DNA of 64,000 nucleotides from DUPU01 sp050952465 (lineage in GTDB: Bacteria; Bacillota; Dehalobacteriia; Dehalobacteriales; Dehalobacteriaceae), in NCBI GenBank assembly GCA_050952465.1, contig JBMNKZ010000011.1:123519-187518 (forward strand). Direction: 5' to 3'. Positions 9,119-18,512 of the stretch are shown here, piece by piece. The position numbers and the translations under genes are program-made. Every line of letters starts with the position of its first letter. Position 1 is the first letter of the stretch. The notes under the pieces were generated by a model. That model searched no databases. It saw nothing but the letters and a program-made list of their open reading frames with translations, and was not told the origin of the DNA.

Positions 9119-10311
9119 AAAATTTATCGAACATTAACAATCCTTTGCTTAAGGTGATTTCTCTTGTGCTGGCAGTACTCCTTTGGCTGTATGTCAACCA
9201 TCAGGAAAATCCGGTAACGGAACAAGTCTTTACTGTGCCTTTAGAGGTGCGAGGATTGGAATCAAAATTAACCATTTCGGAACGACCCACTTTCGTCAAA
9301 GTAAGGCTGGAGGGTCAGCGCAGGTACCTTGATGAGTTGACTGCCCGTGATATGCAGGCTTTCCTGGAGATGAGCGGTATTGATGTGGGCCAGCATATTA
9401 TGGAAGTCCATGTTTCCACACCAAAAAACACTCAATTGGTATCTGTGACGCCATCTTCCGTTAATCTTAAGGTAGAAGTATTAACGACGGCGCAGTTTCC
9501 CGTAAATGTATCTTATTCTGACAGTACCCCGGGAGTAGGATATCTGGCTTTAAATCCGGTACTCACTCCGACTCAGGTACTGCTCTCCGGTCCGGAGGAT
9601 AAGCTGAAAGAAGTGGAACAGGTATATGTGGAGGTTGATCTGGGGGATTATAACTTTAACTATCATCAGCAACTCCCTGTTAAAGTAGAGGATGAGAGCG
9701 GTAACCTTTTATTAGACTGGATTACTGTGACCCCCTCCCAAGTGGATGTTCTGATACCGGTAGTACAAGAACTTCCGGCAAAAACTGTTCCGGTTAAAGC
9801 ACCCATTGAGGGAACTCCCGGGGAAGGTTTTGCGGTAGGCAGAATTGTAATAGAGCCGGAACTCCTTACTATATTAGGAGAGCAGGCAGTGCTTAATGAT
9901 ATTGAGACCCTCACGACTGAACCTGTAAATATTGAAGGAGCGATAGAAGATGTAGTAGAACGAGTAGGTGTGATTATTCCTAAAGGGGTTACGCTGGATC
10001 GAGATAATAATAATGTGATGGCAGTAGTGCGGATTGAGAAAACTGCGGATAAGTCTTTTGTAGGTTTGCCGGTCTTGGCGAAGAACGTATCGGAAGGGTT
10101 AACTGTAGAGTTTCCTAATCCTACGGCAGGTGTTTCTGTGAAAGGAGCTCAGTCTTTATTGGAAAGACTCATGGGTGCGGATATTGAAGTTTTTGTTAAT
10201 TTAGAAAACCTTACTCGGGGAGAACATCAGGTACCCCTTCAAGTCAATTTGCCCCAAGGAGTTACTTTGTTAGAAACTGATCCTGAGGAGATTACAGTAA
10301 TCTTGAAATAA
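9115..10311 (+). CDS. cdaR: CdaA regulatory protein CdaR (YbbR domains)
   Basis: About 398 residues: one N-terminal membrane helix (about 10-27, LLKVISLVLAVLLWLYV) and then four YbbR-type beta repeats facing outside, recognisable by the recurring V.P..V.V.GP pattern (for example LTPTQVLLSGPEDKL and VEFPNPTAGVSVKG). CdaR binds CdaA and modulates c-di-AMP synthesis in related bacteria. ATG 9115 is chosen because GGAGG lies 7 bases upstream; it overlaps the cdaA stop by 4 bases. Confidence 0.93.
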   Translation: MKNLSNINNPLLKVISLVLAVLLWLYVNHQENPVTEQVFTVPLEVRGLESKLTISERPTFVKVRLEGQRRYLDELTARDMQAFLEMSGIDVGQHIMEVHVSTPKNTQLVSVTPSSVNLKVEVLTTAQFPVNVSYSDSTPGVGYLALNPVLTPTQVLLSGPEDKLKEVEQVYVEVDLGDYNFNYHQQLPVKVEDESGNLLLDWITVTPSQVDVLIPVVQELPAKTVPVKAPIEGTPGEGFAVGRIVIEPELLTILGEQAVLNDIETLTTEPVNIEGAIEDVVERVGVIIPKGVTLDRDNNNVMAVVRIEKTADKSFVGLPVLAKNVSEGLTVEFPNPTAGVSVKGAQSLLERLMGADIEVFVNLENLTRGEHQVPLQVNLPQGVTLLETDPEEITVILK

Positions 10312-10361
10312 GTAAAAAAGTTGGTTGGAAGGTTTTCATATTATTGCTAGGAGTTTTATTG

Positions 10362-12002
10362 ATGAAACTGCGTTTAACAAATTTGCGTTTAGGGTTGGAA
10401 AACGACGAGAGGGAGCTGATTAATCTAGCAGCCCGAAGGATTAGGGTGGAACAATCAAAAATTAGTAATCTAAAAATAATAAAAAAGGCGATTGATGCCC
10501 GAAAAGAGAATCGAATAGAATTTGTTTATTCCGTGGATATTGAGGTAAACGTGACCAAGGGGATCAAAACAGATCCCCCTTTTATCATAGCATCTCCCCC
10601 ACCTTTTTTTGAGCAACTTACAAAAGGCAGTGAAAAATTAACTCTGCCTCCGGTAGTGGTAGGAAGCGGTCCGGCGGGGTTATTTTGCGCATTGAAACTG
10701 GCTCGCTGGGGTTATCGACCATTAGTCCTAGAACGGGGACAGGATGTGGATCGGCGCTTTCAGGAAATTGAAAAATTCTGGGAGACCGGGGTTTTAAACC
10801 CGGAATGTAATGTGCAGTTTGGGGAAGGCGGCGCGGGGACTTTTTCTGACGGGAAACTTACGACCCGGGTGAAAGACCCGCGGGTAAGGTTAATATTGGA
10901 ACAAATGGTACAGGCGGGAGCACCGGAAGAAATACTGTATCTTAACAAACCTCATATCGGAACAGATATTTTGCGTAACATGATGAAAGAGCTGAGGAAG
11001 AAGTTAATAAATTTCGGAGGTAAGATTATCTTCGGAAAATGTGTTACCAACATAAAGATATCCGGTGTGGGAGCCTTGGAAGCCTTAGAAGTGGGTAATA
11101 CTTACCTGCCGATGGATTTAGCGGTATTTGCTATTGGTCATAGCTCCCGGGATACTTACCAAATGCTTTATCAAAGGGGCGTATTGATGGAAGCTAAACC
11201 TTTTGCCATCGGACTTCGGGTCGAACATCCCCAGGATTTTATAGATCACAGTCAATACGGAAAGTTTGCCGGCCACCCGAAACTGGGTGCTGCTGACTAT
11301 TGTTTAACCTATCAGGACAAGGAGCGGGGCCGAAGTGCCTATAGTTTCTGTATGTGTCCGGGAGGCTATGTGGTGGGTGCCGCCTCGGAACAAGGAGGAG
11401 TAGTGACCAACGGTATGAGTGAACATGCCCGGAACTCCGGACGGGCAAATAGTGCCTTGGTTGCCACGGTGGATATCCCCGATTTTGGGGAAGGATGCCT
11501 CAAGGGAATGAAGTTTCAGCGGCAATGGGAGGAAAAGGCCTTTAAAATAGGAGGGGGCAATTTCAAAGCCCCGGTCCAAAAAATAGATGACTTTCTTTCT
11601 GATCGCACATCATTAGACCTGGATGGTGCTCTGCCGCCCTCTTACCGACCGGGGGTGACGCCGGCGAATCTAAGAGACTGTCTACCCAAAGAGGTGGGCG
11701 ATACCCTAGCCGCTGGGATTAAATCTTGGGATCATAAGATTAAGGGTTTTGCCAATAATCAAGGTGTACTAACAGGAATAGAGACCAGGACGTCAGCACC
11801 TTTAAGGATTCTTCGGAATGAATGTATGGAGTCTGTTAATACGCGGGGCTTATACCCGGCGGGAGAAGGGGCCGGCTACGCCGGAGGCATTATCAGTGCT
11901 GCCGTGGACGGAATTAAGATTGCAGAAGCAATTATTACCCGGTATCGAGAACCGGAAGAAGATTTCTCGTTTGACATTATTCAAAAATTAAGGGGAGATT
12001 AA
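10362..12002 (+). CDS. COG2509-type FAD-dependent dehydrogenase
   Basis: 546 residues. After an N-terminal domain of about 90 residues comes an FAD-binding motif (VVGSGPAGLFCALKLARWG, about residues 98-116); GEGGAGTFSDGKLTTR and the C-terminal GEGAGYAGGIISAAVDGI are typical of the uncharacterised COG2509 NAD(P)/FAD-dependent family. Substrate unknown. ATG at 10362 has TAGGAG 8 bases upstream. It is inserted between cdaR and glmM and ends one base before the glmM ATG, so it is translated as part of the cda-glmM operon, a position that is not universal. Confidence 0.9.
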   Translation: MKLRLTNLRLGLENDERELINLAARRIRVEQSKISNLKIIKKAIDARKENRIEFVYSVDIEVNVTKGIKTDPPFIIASPPPFFEQLTKGSEKLTLPPVVVGSGPAGLFCALKLARWGYRPLVLERGQDVDRRFQEIEKFWETGVLNPECNVQFGEGGAGTFSDGKLTTRVKDPRVRLILEQMVQAGAPEEILYLNKPHIGTDILRNMMKELRKKLINFGGKIIFGKCVTNIKISGVGALEALEVGNTYLPMDLAVFAIGHSSRDTYQMLYQRGVLMEAKPFAIGLRVEHPQDFIDHSQYGKFAGHPKLGAADYCLTYQDKERGRSAYSFCMCPGGYVVGAASEQGGVVTNGMSEHARNSGRANSALVATVDIPDFGEGCLKGMKFQRQWEEKAFKIGGGNFKAPVQKIDDFLSDRTSLDLDGALPPSYRPGVTPANLRDCLPKEVGDTLAAGIKSWDHKIKGFANNQGVLTGIETRTSAPLRILRNECMESVNTRGLYPAGEGAGYAGGIISAAVDGIKIAEAIITRYREPEEDFSFDIIQKLRGD

Positions 12003-12003
12003 C

Positions 12004-13341
12004 ATGGGTGTTTTGTTTGGTACAGATGGGGTAAGAGGAATAGCCAATCGGGATTTAACACCGGACTTAGCTTTTAAACTAGGAAGGGCTGGGGCTTTTT
12101 GCCTGGCAAAAGACCACCCCAGACCGAAGATCTTAATCGGTAAAGATACTCGTATTTCAGGAGATATGCTGGAAAGTGCCTTAGCGGCAGGTATATGTTC
12201 TGTAGGGGCAGATGTGGTTAAGCTTGGTGTGATTCCTACCCCAGGTGTAGCATATTTGACTCGGCATTTAGGAGCCCAGGCTGGAATAATGATTTCCGCA
12301 TCCCATAATCCTATGGAGGATAACGGTATTAAGTTTTTTGGCAGTACCGGGTTTAAGCTCCCTGATGCCTTAGAAGAAGAAATTGAAAATCTGATTCTAT
12401 CCAATCAAGAATTGCCTAATCCTGTTGGGGCCGAAGTAGGCAGGTCGGAAGACTTTGGCCAAGCAGGCCGGATTTATGGTGCTTACCTAAAAAAGATATT
12501 AGGAACAGATCTTTCTAAATTTAAAATTGTGGTAGATACTGCTAACGGGGCGGCTTATTCTTTGGCACCCAATATATTACGAGACTTGGGAGCGGAGGTA
12601 ATCCCCTTATTTAATAACCCCAACGGGACTAATATTAATCAGGGGTGCGGCAGTACTCATCCAGAAAAGCTAATGGAGGCCGTGAAGAGTTATGAGGCAG
12701 ATTTAGGAATTGCTCATGACGGGGATGCTGATCGGATGTTAGCTGTGGATGAACAGGGTAATTTAATTGATGGGGATAAGATTATGGTTATCTGTGCCCT
12801 GGAACTTTTACGACGGGGCATGCTAACAGGAAATAGAATTGTGGTTACCGTCATGAGTAATCTCGGTTTGCACCAGGCTTTAAAAAAAGCTGGAATTGAG
12901 GTTTTAGAAACCAAGGTGGGAGATAGGTATGTACTGGAAAAGATGTTGGAAACCGGTACGGTTATAGGGGGAGAGCAGTCCGGCCATATTATTTTCAGTG
13001 AATATAATACTACCGGAGATGGTATTGCAACGGCTCTTCAGCTCTTGAAAGTAATGGTAGAGACTGGGAAACCCCTTTCCCGGCTTGCTCAGCAGATGAC
13101 TCGCTTGCCCCAGGTATTGGTGAATGTACGAGTAAAAGAAAAGACGGGCTGGGACACCAATCCGGAGATTAGATCCGCCATAGAACAGGCAGAAAAAACT
13201 TTGGAAGGCAGGGGTCGGATTTTAGTTAGACCCTCCGGGACAGAGCCTTTGGTTCGGGTAATGGCGGAAGGCCCTGATGAAGGGGAATTAAATGAGGTCG
13301 TACAGGTTATTGCTCGGGTAGTAGAGGCAGAGTTAGGCTAA
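12004..13341 (+). CDS. glmM: phosphoglucosamine mutase
   Basis: Converts glucosamine-6-phosphate to glucosamine-1-phosphate for peptidoglycan precursors. 445 residues, standard length. It has FGTDGVRG at the N-terminus, the phosphoserine loop ISASHNPMEDNG, the Mg-binding DGDADR, sugar-binding GGEQSGHI and the phosphate-binding RPSGTEPLVRVM. In other Firmicutes GlmM binds CdaA and inhibits it, which explains the conserved linkage to cdaA. glmS, often next in the locus, is absent here. Confidence 0.97.
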   Translation: MGVLFGTDGVRGIANRDLTPDLAFKLGRAGAFCLAKDHPRPKILIGKDTRISGDMLESALAAGICSVGADVVKLGVIPTPGVAYLTRHLGAQAGIMISASHNPMEDNGIKFFGSTGFKLPDALEEEIENLILSNQELPNPVGAEVGRSEDFGQAGRIYGAYLKKILGTDLSKFKIVVDTANGAAYSLAPNILRDLGAEVIPLFNNPNGTNINQGCGSTHPEKLMEAVKSYEADLGIAHDGDADRMLAVDEQGNLIDGDKIMVICALELLRRGMLTGNRIVVTVMSNLGLHQALKKAGIEVLETKVGDRYVLEKMLETGTVIGGEQSGHIIFSEYNTTGDGIATALQLLKVMVETGKPLSRLAQQMTRLPQVLVNVRVKEKTGWDTNPEIRSAIEQAEKTLEGRGRILVRPSGTEPLVRVMAEGPDEGELNEVVQVIARVVEAELG

Positions 13342-13367
13342 AAAATTTTCTGTAGGGGGTGCGGATT

Positions 13368-14108
13368 TTGAAAAAACCGGAGAATCTACTGTGTGTTGAA
13401 GCAGAGATTACCCTGGGCGGTCAGTCCGTACCTTATATTATTAGAAGAAGCTTCAAGGCGAAAAATGTCCGCTTCTTGGTGAGGGAAGAACACGGTTTGG
13501 AAGTAGTCGTACCGGAAGGCTATCCGTTAAAAAATATTGAAGTTCTTTTAGTCCAAAAAGAAAAATGGATCATAAACAAGCTGAAGCTGATGGAGGAAAA
13601 TACCGCCCAAAAAAAAGCTGCCCAGGATGACACCTTATCTAATATTCGTTATTTGGGTAAGGCATACCCGGTTGTGGTGATTCTGGATTCTGCCTCCCCC
13701 ATCCGGGTAGAGTTCAGCGAAGAGAAAGCCTTATTAACCCTGCCCCAAAACCGGGAGGAATTGCTAAGGCAGGTCATTGATGCCTGGTACCGCTGGGCAG
13801 CAAAATCTTTATTTACCGAAAGAGCAAGCTTTTGGGCGGAAAAGATGCATGTTTCCTACCAAACCATTTATATCAGAAACCAAAAAACCCGCTGGGGCAG
13901 CTGCTCCAGTAAGAAAAACCTTAGTTTTAATATGAGAATTATCATGGCTCCTCTGGAGGTTGTCGATTATATTATTATTCATGAATTAGCTCATTTAAAG
14001 GAAATGAATCACTCCAAAAAATTCTGGCAGATGGTAGAGGAATTTTGCCCTGACTTTAAAAGCCATCAGGCCTGGCTGAAAAAGTTCGGCCCCGGCCTCA
14101 CCATATAG
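13368..14108 (+). CDS. YgjP-like M48-family metallopeptidase (DUF45)
   Basis: About 246 residues. The C-terminal half holds the zinc motif HELAHLKEMNHSKKFW (HExxH followed by H about six residues on) and the family signature TRWGSCSSKKNLSFNMRI. YgjP/WLM-like proteins are predicted zinc peptidases that often accompany restriction or house-keeping loci; substrate unknown. GTG at 13359 is in frame, but TTG at 13368 is favoured because AGGGGG at 13354-13359 is correctly spaced for it and nothing fits the GTG. Confidence 0.85.
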   Translation: MKKPENLLCVEAEITLGGQSVPYIIRRSFKAKNVRFLVREEHGLEVVVPEGYPLKNIEVLLVQKEKWIINKLKLMEENTAQKKAAQDDTLSNIRYLGKAYPVVVILDSASPIRVEFSEEKALLTLPQNREELLRQVIDAWYRWAAKSLFTERASFWAEKMHVSYQTIYIRNQKTRWGSCSSKKNLSFNMRIIMAPLEVVDYIIIHELAHLKEMNHSKKFWQMVEEFCPDFKSHQAWLKKFGPGLTI

Positions 14109-14356
14109 TGTGACAAGGGGATAATCAGAAGATTTCTAAGCATCAGATAGAGCGAATGCGCCATATGATGCTTTTTAAATTATCCCTGAATAACCTCTGG
14201 AAGGTTAGGACGGATGATAAACCCTGTAGGTTCATTATATTAAGAACCAGTTAGAAAGGGATTTTTGCTCCCTTGGCGAATATTGTCATTGCAGCATATA
14301 CTTTGTCAGAAAAGCATGCTTTAGATAACAGAGCAATGATAGACTGGAGAGGGAAT
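14109..14356 (+). other. non-coding leader with nested hairpins before sensor kinase
   Basis: No convincing gene. An outer stem (14118-14125 with 14179-14186) encloses an inner 8-bp stem (14138-14145 with 14166-14173); smaller hairpins follow near 14192-14208 and 14259-14275. This could be a terminator for the upstream unit or a structured leader of the kinase gene. It does not match a riboswitch I recognise. Confidence 0.35.
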
Positions 14357-17300
14357 ATGAATTTAGATCTGAAAAAGAAAATTTCGTTTGTTCAGGTATT
14401 TTTGCTGGTATTTCTAAACCTAATCCTGCTTTTATTTTTCACGGGATGTGCTAAGGACAGTATTCCAGATCACCAAGACGACCAGCCTGTGAAGGGGGTT
14501 ATAGATTTAAGTACCCTGTCGGGGAAAATCTCGGGCAATATCAAACTAAATGGGGAATGGGAATTTTACTGGGGGGAGTTGTTGACCCCGGAGGAATTAA
14601 CCGGGGGAAAGAGTGAAAATTTAGAAAAAAGATATATCACACTCCCGAGTTCATGGAATAATTACTTAATTGACGGCGAACCCTTAGGGGGAGACGGCTA
14701 TGCCACCTTTTGCCTTACCATCAAAGTCCCCAAAGAGGCGGACACCCTGGCTTTAAAGCTTCCTTCCATTTATACCGCCCACAAATTATGGGTAAACGGG
14801 GAGCTTATGAGTGAAGACGGTAAGGTGGGAAAAACCAAAGAGACGAGCAAGGCCCGGCATTATCGGAAGGTAGTGCCCCTCCAGGAAGAAGAGGGAGAAA
14901 TTCAACTGGTTTTTCAGGTTACAAATTTTATGCACCGCATGGGCGGGATCTGGCAGCCGGTACTTCTCGGGGATTATCAGGAAATCAAAAACAAATATGA
15001 TTTCAGTATGGTGTCGGACACCTTTATCTTTGGTATTCTCTTAGTTATGGGGCTTTTTTATATCGCCTTTTATCTCATCAAAAGGCGCGAAAAAGGGGCT
15101 TTATATTTTGGCCTGTTCTCCCTGATTATATCTTTGCGCACCATTTCCGTGGGGAATATTTTGCTGGTAAAGTTTTTTGATTTCCTCTCCCAGGAGCTGG
15201 TATTAAGGCTGGAGTATATGACCTTTTACGGAGGCATGGCCGCTTTCGCAGGATTTATTTATGCCATGTTTCCTCAAGAGGTGTCCAAAAAAATTTGGAC
15301 AGGCGTAGTGGCAGTCACGCTCCTGGAAACTCTGATTGTGATTTTCACCCCGCCCAGTTTCTTTTCCCGGATCCTTTATCTTTATCAGATTTTTGCCGTG
15401 CTCTTGCTCTTTTACTTAGTGTTTACCCTTTTTCGGGCGGCCTTGAGGAGAAATAAAGAAGCCTGGCCGATGATGCTGAGTGGCCTGGTCTTCTTTGGTA
15501 CGGTGGTCAATGATATTTTATTCTATAATGAAAAAATAAGCACCGGCAATTTGTATCCCTTTGGGTTGTTAGTCCTGATCTTTACTCAGGCGGTGCTGGT
15601 GTTAAAAAGGTTTACCCAGGCATTTTCCGCTGTTGAGGTATTAAATGAACAGCTTTTGGACAAGGACAAATTAAAAGATGAGTTTCTCGCCGATGTGGCC
15701 CATGAGCTGCTGACACCCGCCAATGGCATGGTGGGCCTGGCGGAAGATATTTATGAACGAACAAAGAACCGGCTGCATGAGGAGGAAAAAAGGAATCTCT
15801 CTTTGATTGTTTCCTGCGGCAGAAGGCTCACGGGACTTGTCCATGACATTCAGGATTTTGCCCGTTTAAAGAACCGGGATATTGTCCCGAAGATAGAAGA
15901 TCTGGATCTTAAGAGAGGAGCCGACCTGGTGCTGGCCGTATTAAGGCCTCTCCTTCAGGAAAAAAGGGTGGCACTTATTAATGATATTCCCGAGGGACTT
16001 TATGTAAAAGCTGATGAAAACAGGCTCTCCCAGATTCTGTACAATCTTTTGGGAAATGCCCTGAAATTTACCTCGGCGGGGGAAATTAGGATCCAAGCGG
16101 AAAAAACCCTTGGAGAGGCAGTAATTACGGTGTCCGATACGGGACCAGGCATCCCGCTGGACAAGCTTACCCGGATTTTCGAACCCTATGAGCAGGTATC
16201 CGGTGAAGGCTTAGGCTTAGACGGTTTGGGGCTGGGACTCCCCATTACCAAAAAACTGGTGGAACTACACGGCGGAAAGATTATCGCCCAGTCCCAAGAG
16301 GGAAGAGGGGCAAAATTCATTTTTACCCTTCCCTTAGGTACCAATGAAAAAGAAAGTAAGGGAAAAATTTTTCTCCGTCCGGTAACGAAGGGGGAGGTAA
16401 AAGACCCAGGAGAAAAAAGAACAGGACTTCAGGAGAGGGAGCGCCCGGGACGGGAGTGGGAGCGGAAGCGTTCCCGGATCCTGGTGGTGGATGATGAAGC
16501 GGTCAACCGGGAGGTCCTTAAAAACCAACTAACCCATGCCCGTTATCATGTGGAAACCGTGGATGGCGGACAGGCAGCTTTAAAAAGGATCGAAGGGAGA
16601 AAATCATACGATTTGGTGATTCTGGATGTGATGATGCCGGAAATATCCGGTTACGAAGTCTGCCGCCTAATCCGGGAAAGATATAGCCTGACCGAACTCC
16701 CGGTGCTGATCATCACTGTAAAAAACCGAGGGGAAGATATCCTGAAGGCTTTTTCGTCAGGGGCTAATGATTATCTGGTCAGATCCTTTGAGAAAAAGGA
16801 ACTCCTAGCCCGGGTAAATACCTTGATTTCCATGAAAAGGTCGGCTCAAGAGGCTCTGGAGGCCCAAATGAGCTTCCTTCAGGCTCAGATAAAACCCCAT
16901 TTTATCTATAATGCGCTAAACAGTATTATGGGACTTTGCATCGATGAACCACAAAGAGCCTATACCCTGTTGGGTGATTTCAGCAACTATCTTAGGGGAA
17001 AGGTAGGCCTAATAAATATGGATAGTTTAATTCCCCTAAATATGGAAGTGAAAGTGATTCAGGCGTATCTTAACATTGAAAAGGCCCGCTTTGGGGGTAA
17101 GCTCCTCTATGAGATTAAGATAGAGGCAGGAGAACATAACCTGATTCCCCCCTTGATTCTGCAGCCCTTGGTGGAAAATGCGGTGAAGCATGGCATTTAC
17201 CCCAAAGAGGACGTTGGAAGAGTAGAAATCACCGCGCACCAGGAGGAGGGGGAGGTAGTTATCACTGTCAAGGATGATGGGGTGGGCATGACAGAGGAAA

Positions 17301-17491
17301 AGGTGAAAAATATCTTAACCGGTAAGGGAAAACAGGGGATTGGCCTTAAAAATGTGGATTATCGCCTCAGGCTCTTTTATGGTCAGGGGCTTCAGATAGA
17401 GAGTCAGCCCGGGAAAGGCACCTGTATCTTCATTAGAATTTCGGAGCAGGCGCGGAGGGGAGGAGAAGATGCTCAGAGCAGTGTTAGTTGA
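14357..17491 (+). CDS. hybrid sensor kinase with two histidine-kinase modules (7TM, HisKA, REC, LytS-type)
   Basis: About 1044 residues. A signal/lipobox-like start (LLLFFTGC, about residues 23-30) leads to an extracellular jelly-roll-like domain (7TMR-DISMED2 type), then seven membrane helices (about 215-415). Inside the cell follow HisKA with HELLTP (His449) and an ATPase with NALKFT and DTGPGIP; a receiver with Asp757 (LDVMMPE) whose usual Lys-Pro is replaced by Arg-Ser (YLVRSF); and a second, LytS-type kinase with His848 (QIKPHFIYNALNS) and a second ATPase (GIGLKN). ATG 14357 has GGAGAGGG upstream; a TTG 28 codons earlier is in frame but lacks support. It overlaps the LytTR regulator gene by 23 bases, which is probably its partner. 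Confidence 0.9.
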   Translation: MNLDLKKKISFVQVFLLVFLNLILLLFFTGCAKDSIPDHQDDQPVKGVIDLSTLSGKISGNIKLNGEWEFYWGELLTPEELTGGKSENLEKRYITLPSSWNNYLIDGEPLGGDGYATFCLTIKVPKEADTLALKLPSIYTAHKLWVNGELMSEDGKVGKTKETSKARHYRKVVPLQEEEGEIQLVFQVTNFMHRMGGIWQPVLLGDYQEIKNKYDFSMVSDTFIFGILLVMGLFYIAFYLIKRREKGALYFGLFSLIISLRTISVGNILLVKFFDFLSQELVLRLEYMTFYGGMAAFAGFIYAMFPQEVSKKIWTGVVAVTLLETLIVIFTPPSFFSRILYLYQIFAVLLLFYLVFTLFRAALRRNKEAWPMMLSGLVFFGTVVNDILFYNEKISTGNLYPFGLLVLIFTQAVLVLKRFTQAFSAVEVLNEQLLDKDKLKDEFLADVAHELLTPANGMVGLAEDIYERTKNRLHEEEKRNLSLIVSCGRRLTGLVHDIQDFARLKNRDIVPKIEDLDLKRGADLVLAVLRPLLQEKRVALINDIPEGLYVKADENRLSQILYNLLGNALKFTSAGEIRIQAEKTLGEAVITVSDTGPGIPLDKLTRIFEPYEQVSGEGLGLDGLGLGLPITKKLVELHGGKIIAQSQEGRGAKFIFTLPLGTNEKESKGKIFLRPVTKGEVKDPGEKRTGLQERERPGREWERKRSRILVVDDEAVNREVLKNQLTHARYHVETVDGGQAALKRIEGRKSYDLVILDVMMPEISGYEVCRLIRERYSLTELPVLIITVKNRGEDILKAFSSGANDYLVRSFEKKELLARVNTLISMKRSAQEALEAQMSFLQAQIKPHFIYNALNSIMGLCIDEPQRAYTLLGDFSNYLRGKVGLINMDSLIPLNMEVKVIQAYLNIEKARFGGKLLYEIKIEAGEHNLIPPLILQPLVENAVKHGIYPKEDVGRVEITAHQEEGEVVITVKDDGVGMTEEKVKNILTGKGKQGIGLKNVDYRLRLFYGQGLQIESQPGKGTCIFIRISEQARRGGEDAQSSVS

Positions 17492-18245
17492 TGATGAGGC
17501 TTTGGCCTTAAAGAACTTAAAATATGTTTTAACCCAACTTGAGGAAATTAAAGTTATGGCAGCTCTGACCAGTCCTTTTGCTGCATTGGAGAAAATCAGC
17601 GGGGAAAAGCCGGATGTGGTCTTTTTAGATATTGAGATGCCCGGCCTTAACGGTCTGGAAGCGGCGGAGGAAATATGGAGAATATCGGAGGAAATTCTGA
17701 TTGTCTTCGTCACCGCCTATGATGAATACGCCGTCAAGGCTTTTGAGGTAAATGCTCTGGATTATCTTTTAAAACCGGTTACTCTGGAACGCCTGGAGCG
17801 CACCTTGGAAAAAGTTAAAAGAACTTATCACCACTCTCTAACTTCTTTGGATTCCCGAAAATCCTCGAGGTCGCTAAAAGCGCTTAAAAGTGCTGGAAAT
17901 CTCTTGGACCTGTACTTCGACAAAATTATTGCCTGGCAGAACGACCGGATTTTCGTGTTCAAATTGGATCAAGCCCTCTACTTTACCATGGAAAAGGGAG
18001 AAGCTTTTGTGATCACGGAAAAAGGAGGGTACCGGGTGAAAGGAACTTTGAACTATTGGGAAGAGCGTTTAGCTGATGCAGGATTTTTCCGATGCCACAA
18101 GGGATTTTTGGTAAACATGGATAAAATAAGTATGATTCTTCCTATGTTCAATAATACTTTTTCTTTGCGGCTTACTAATTATGAGAAAGAGATTCCGGTG
18201 AGCAGGAGATATGCGGTGAAACTGAAGCGGATAATTCACATTTAG
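17469..18245 (+). CDS. LytTR-family response regulator
   Basis: 258 residues: receiver domain (about 1-120) with the DD pair at VDDEA, phospho-acceptor in FLDIEMPG and Lys in LLKPVTLE; then a LytTR DNA-binding domain (about 150-255) with FRCHKGFLVNMDKI and IPVSRRYAVKLK. LytTR regulators bind direct repeats and usually serve LytS-type kinases, consistent with the C-terminal module of the upstream gene. Target genes are not evident in the neighbourhood. Confidence 0.93.
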   Translation: MLRAVLVDDEALALKNLKYVLTQLEEIKVMAALTSPFAALEKISGEKPDVVFLDIEMPGLNGLEAAEEIWRISEEILIVFVTAYDEYAVKAFEVNALDYLLKPVTLERLERTLEKVKRTYHHSLTSLDSRKSSRSLKALKSAGNLLDLYFDKIIAWQNDRIFVFKLDQALYFTMEKGEAFVITEKGGYRVKGTLNYWEERLADAGFFRCHKGFLVNMDKISMILPMFNNTFSLRLTNYEKEIPVSRRYAVKLKRIIHI

Positions 18246-18323
18246 ACGAAAAAACCGTTTAAGTGACAATTTTCGCCGCTTAAACCAAAATAACTACCTG
18301 ATCATGAAAAATCATATCTTTAA

Positions 18324-18364
18324 AAAAGACCTTGTATTAGAATAATCTAAGTGCAGGGTCTTTT
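18324..18364 (+). terminator. intrinsic terminator after two-component operon
   Basis: An 11-bp stem (18324-18334 with 18354-18364, one G-U pair, 19-base loop) ends in TTTT. A weaker inverted repeat (about 18257-18288) lies just after the LytTR stop. Confidence 0.7.
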
Positions 18365-18374
18365 CTGATGCCTG

Positions 18375-18485
18375 GGGGAACTTGATTTAAGGGAAAAAGG
18401 CAGCCATCTAATCCAAAATCAGGTTGAAGAAGATATGAAGGTTATTCAAATCGAAACTGGAGGTTCGGTAGAATTTGGATTATAA
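18375..18485 (+). pseudogene. possible C-terminal coding remnant
   Basis: A frame ending at the TAA 18483-18485 reads ...REKGSHLIQNQVEEDMKVI... and has amino-acid composition like real protein, but there is no start or ribosome site at its head. It may be the tail of a decayed gene or chance. Product not recognised. Confidence 0.2.
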
Positions 18486-18512
18486 AACAAACTATACGAG
18501 GGAGTGGGATAA

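Noticed and set aside
13342..14272. glmS and its ribozyme after glmM
   Set aside because: The next gene is a YgjP-type peptidase and no ribozyme core was seen.
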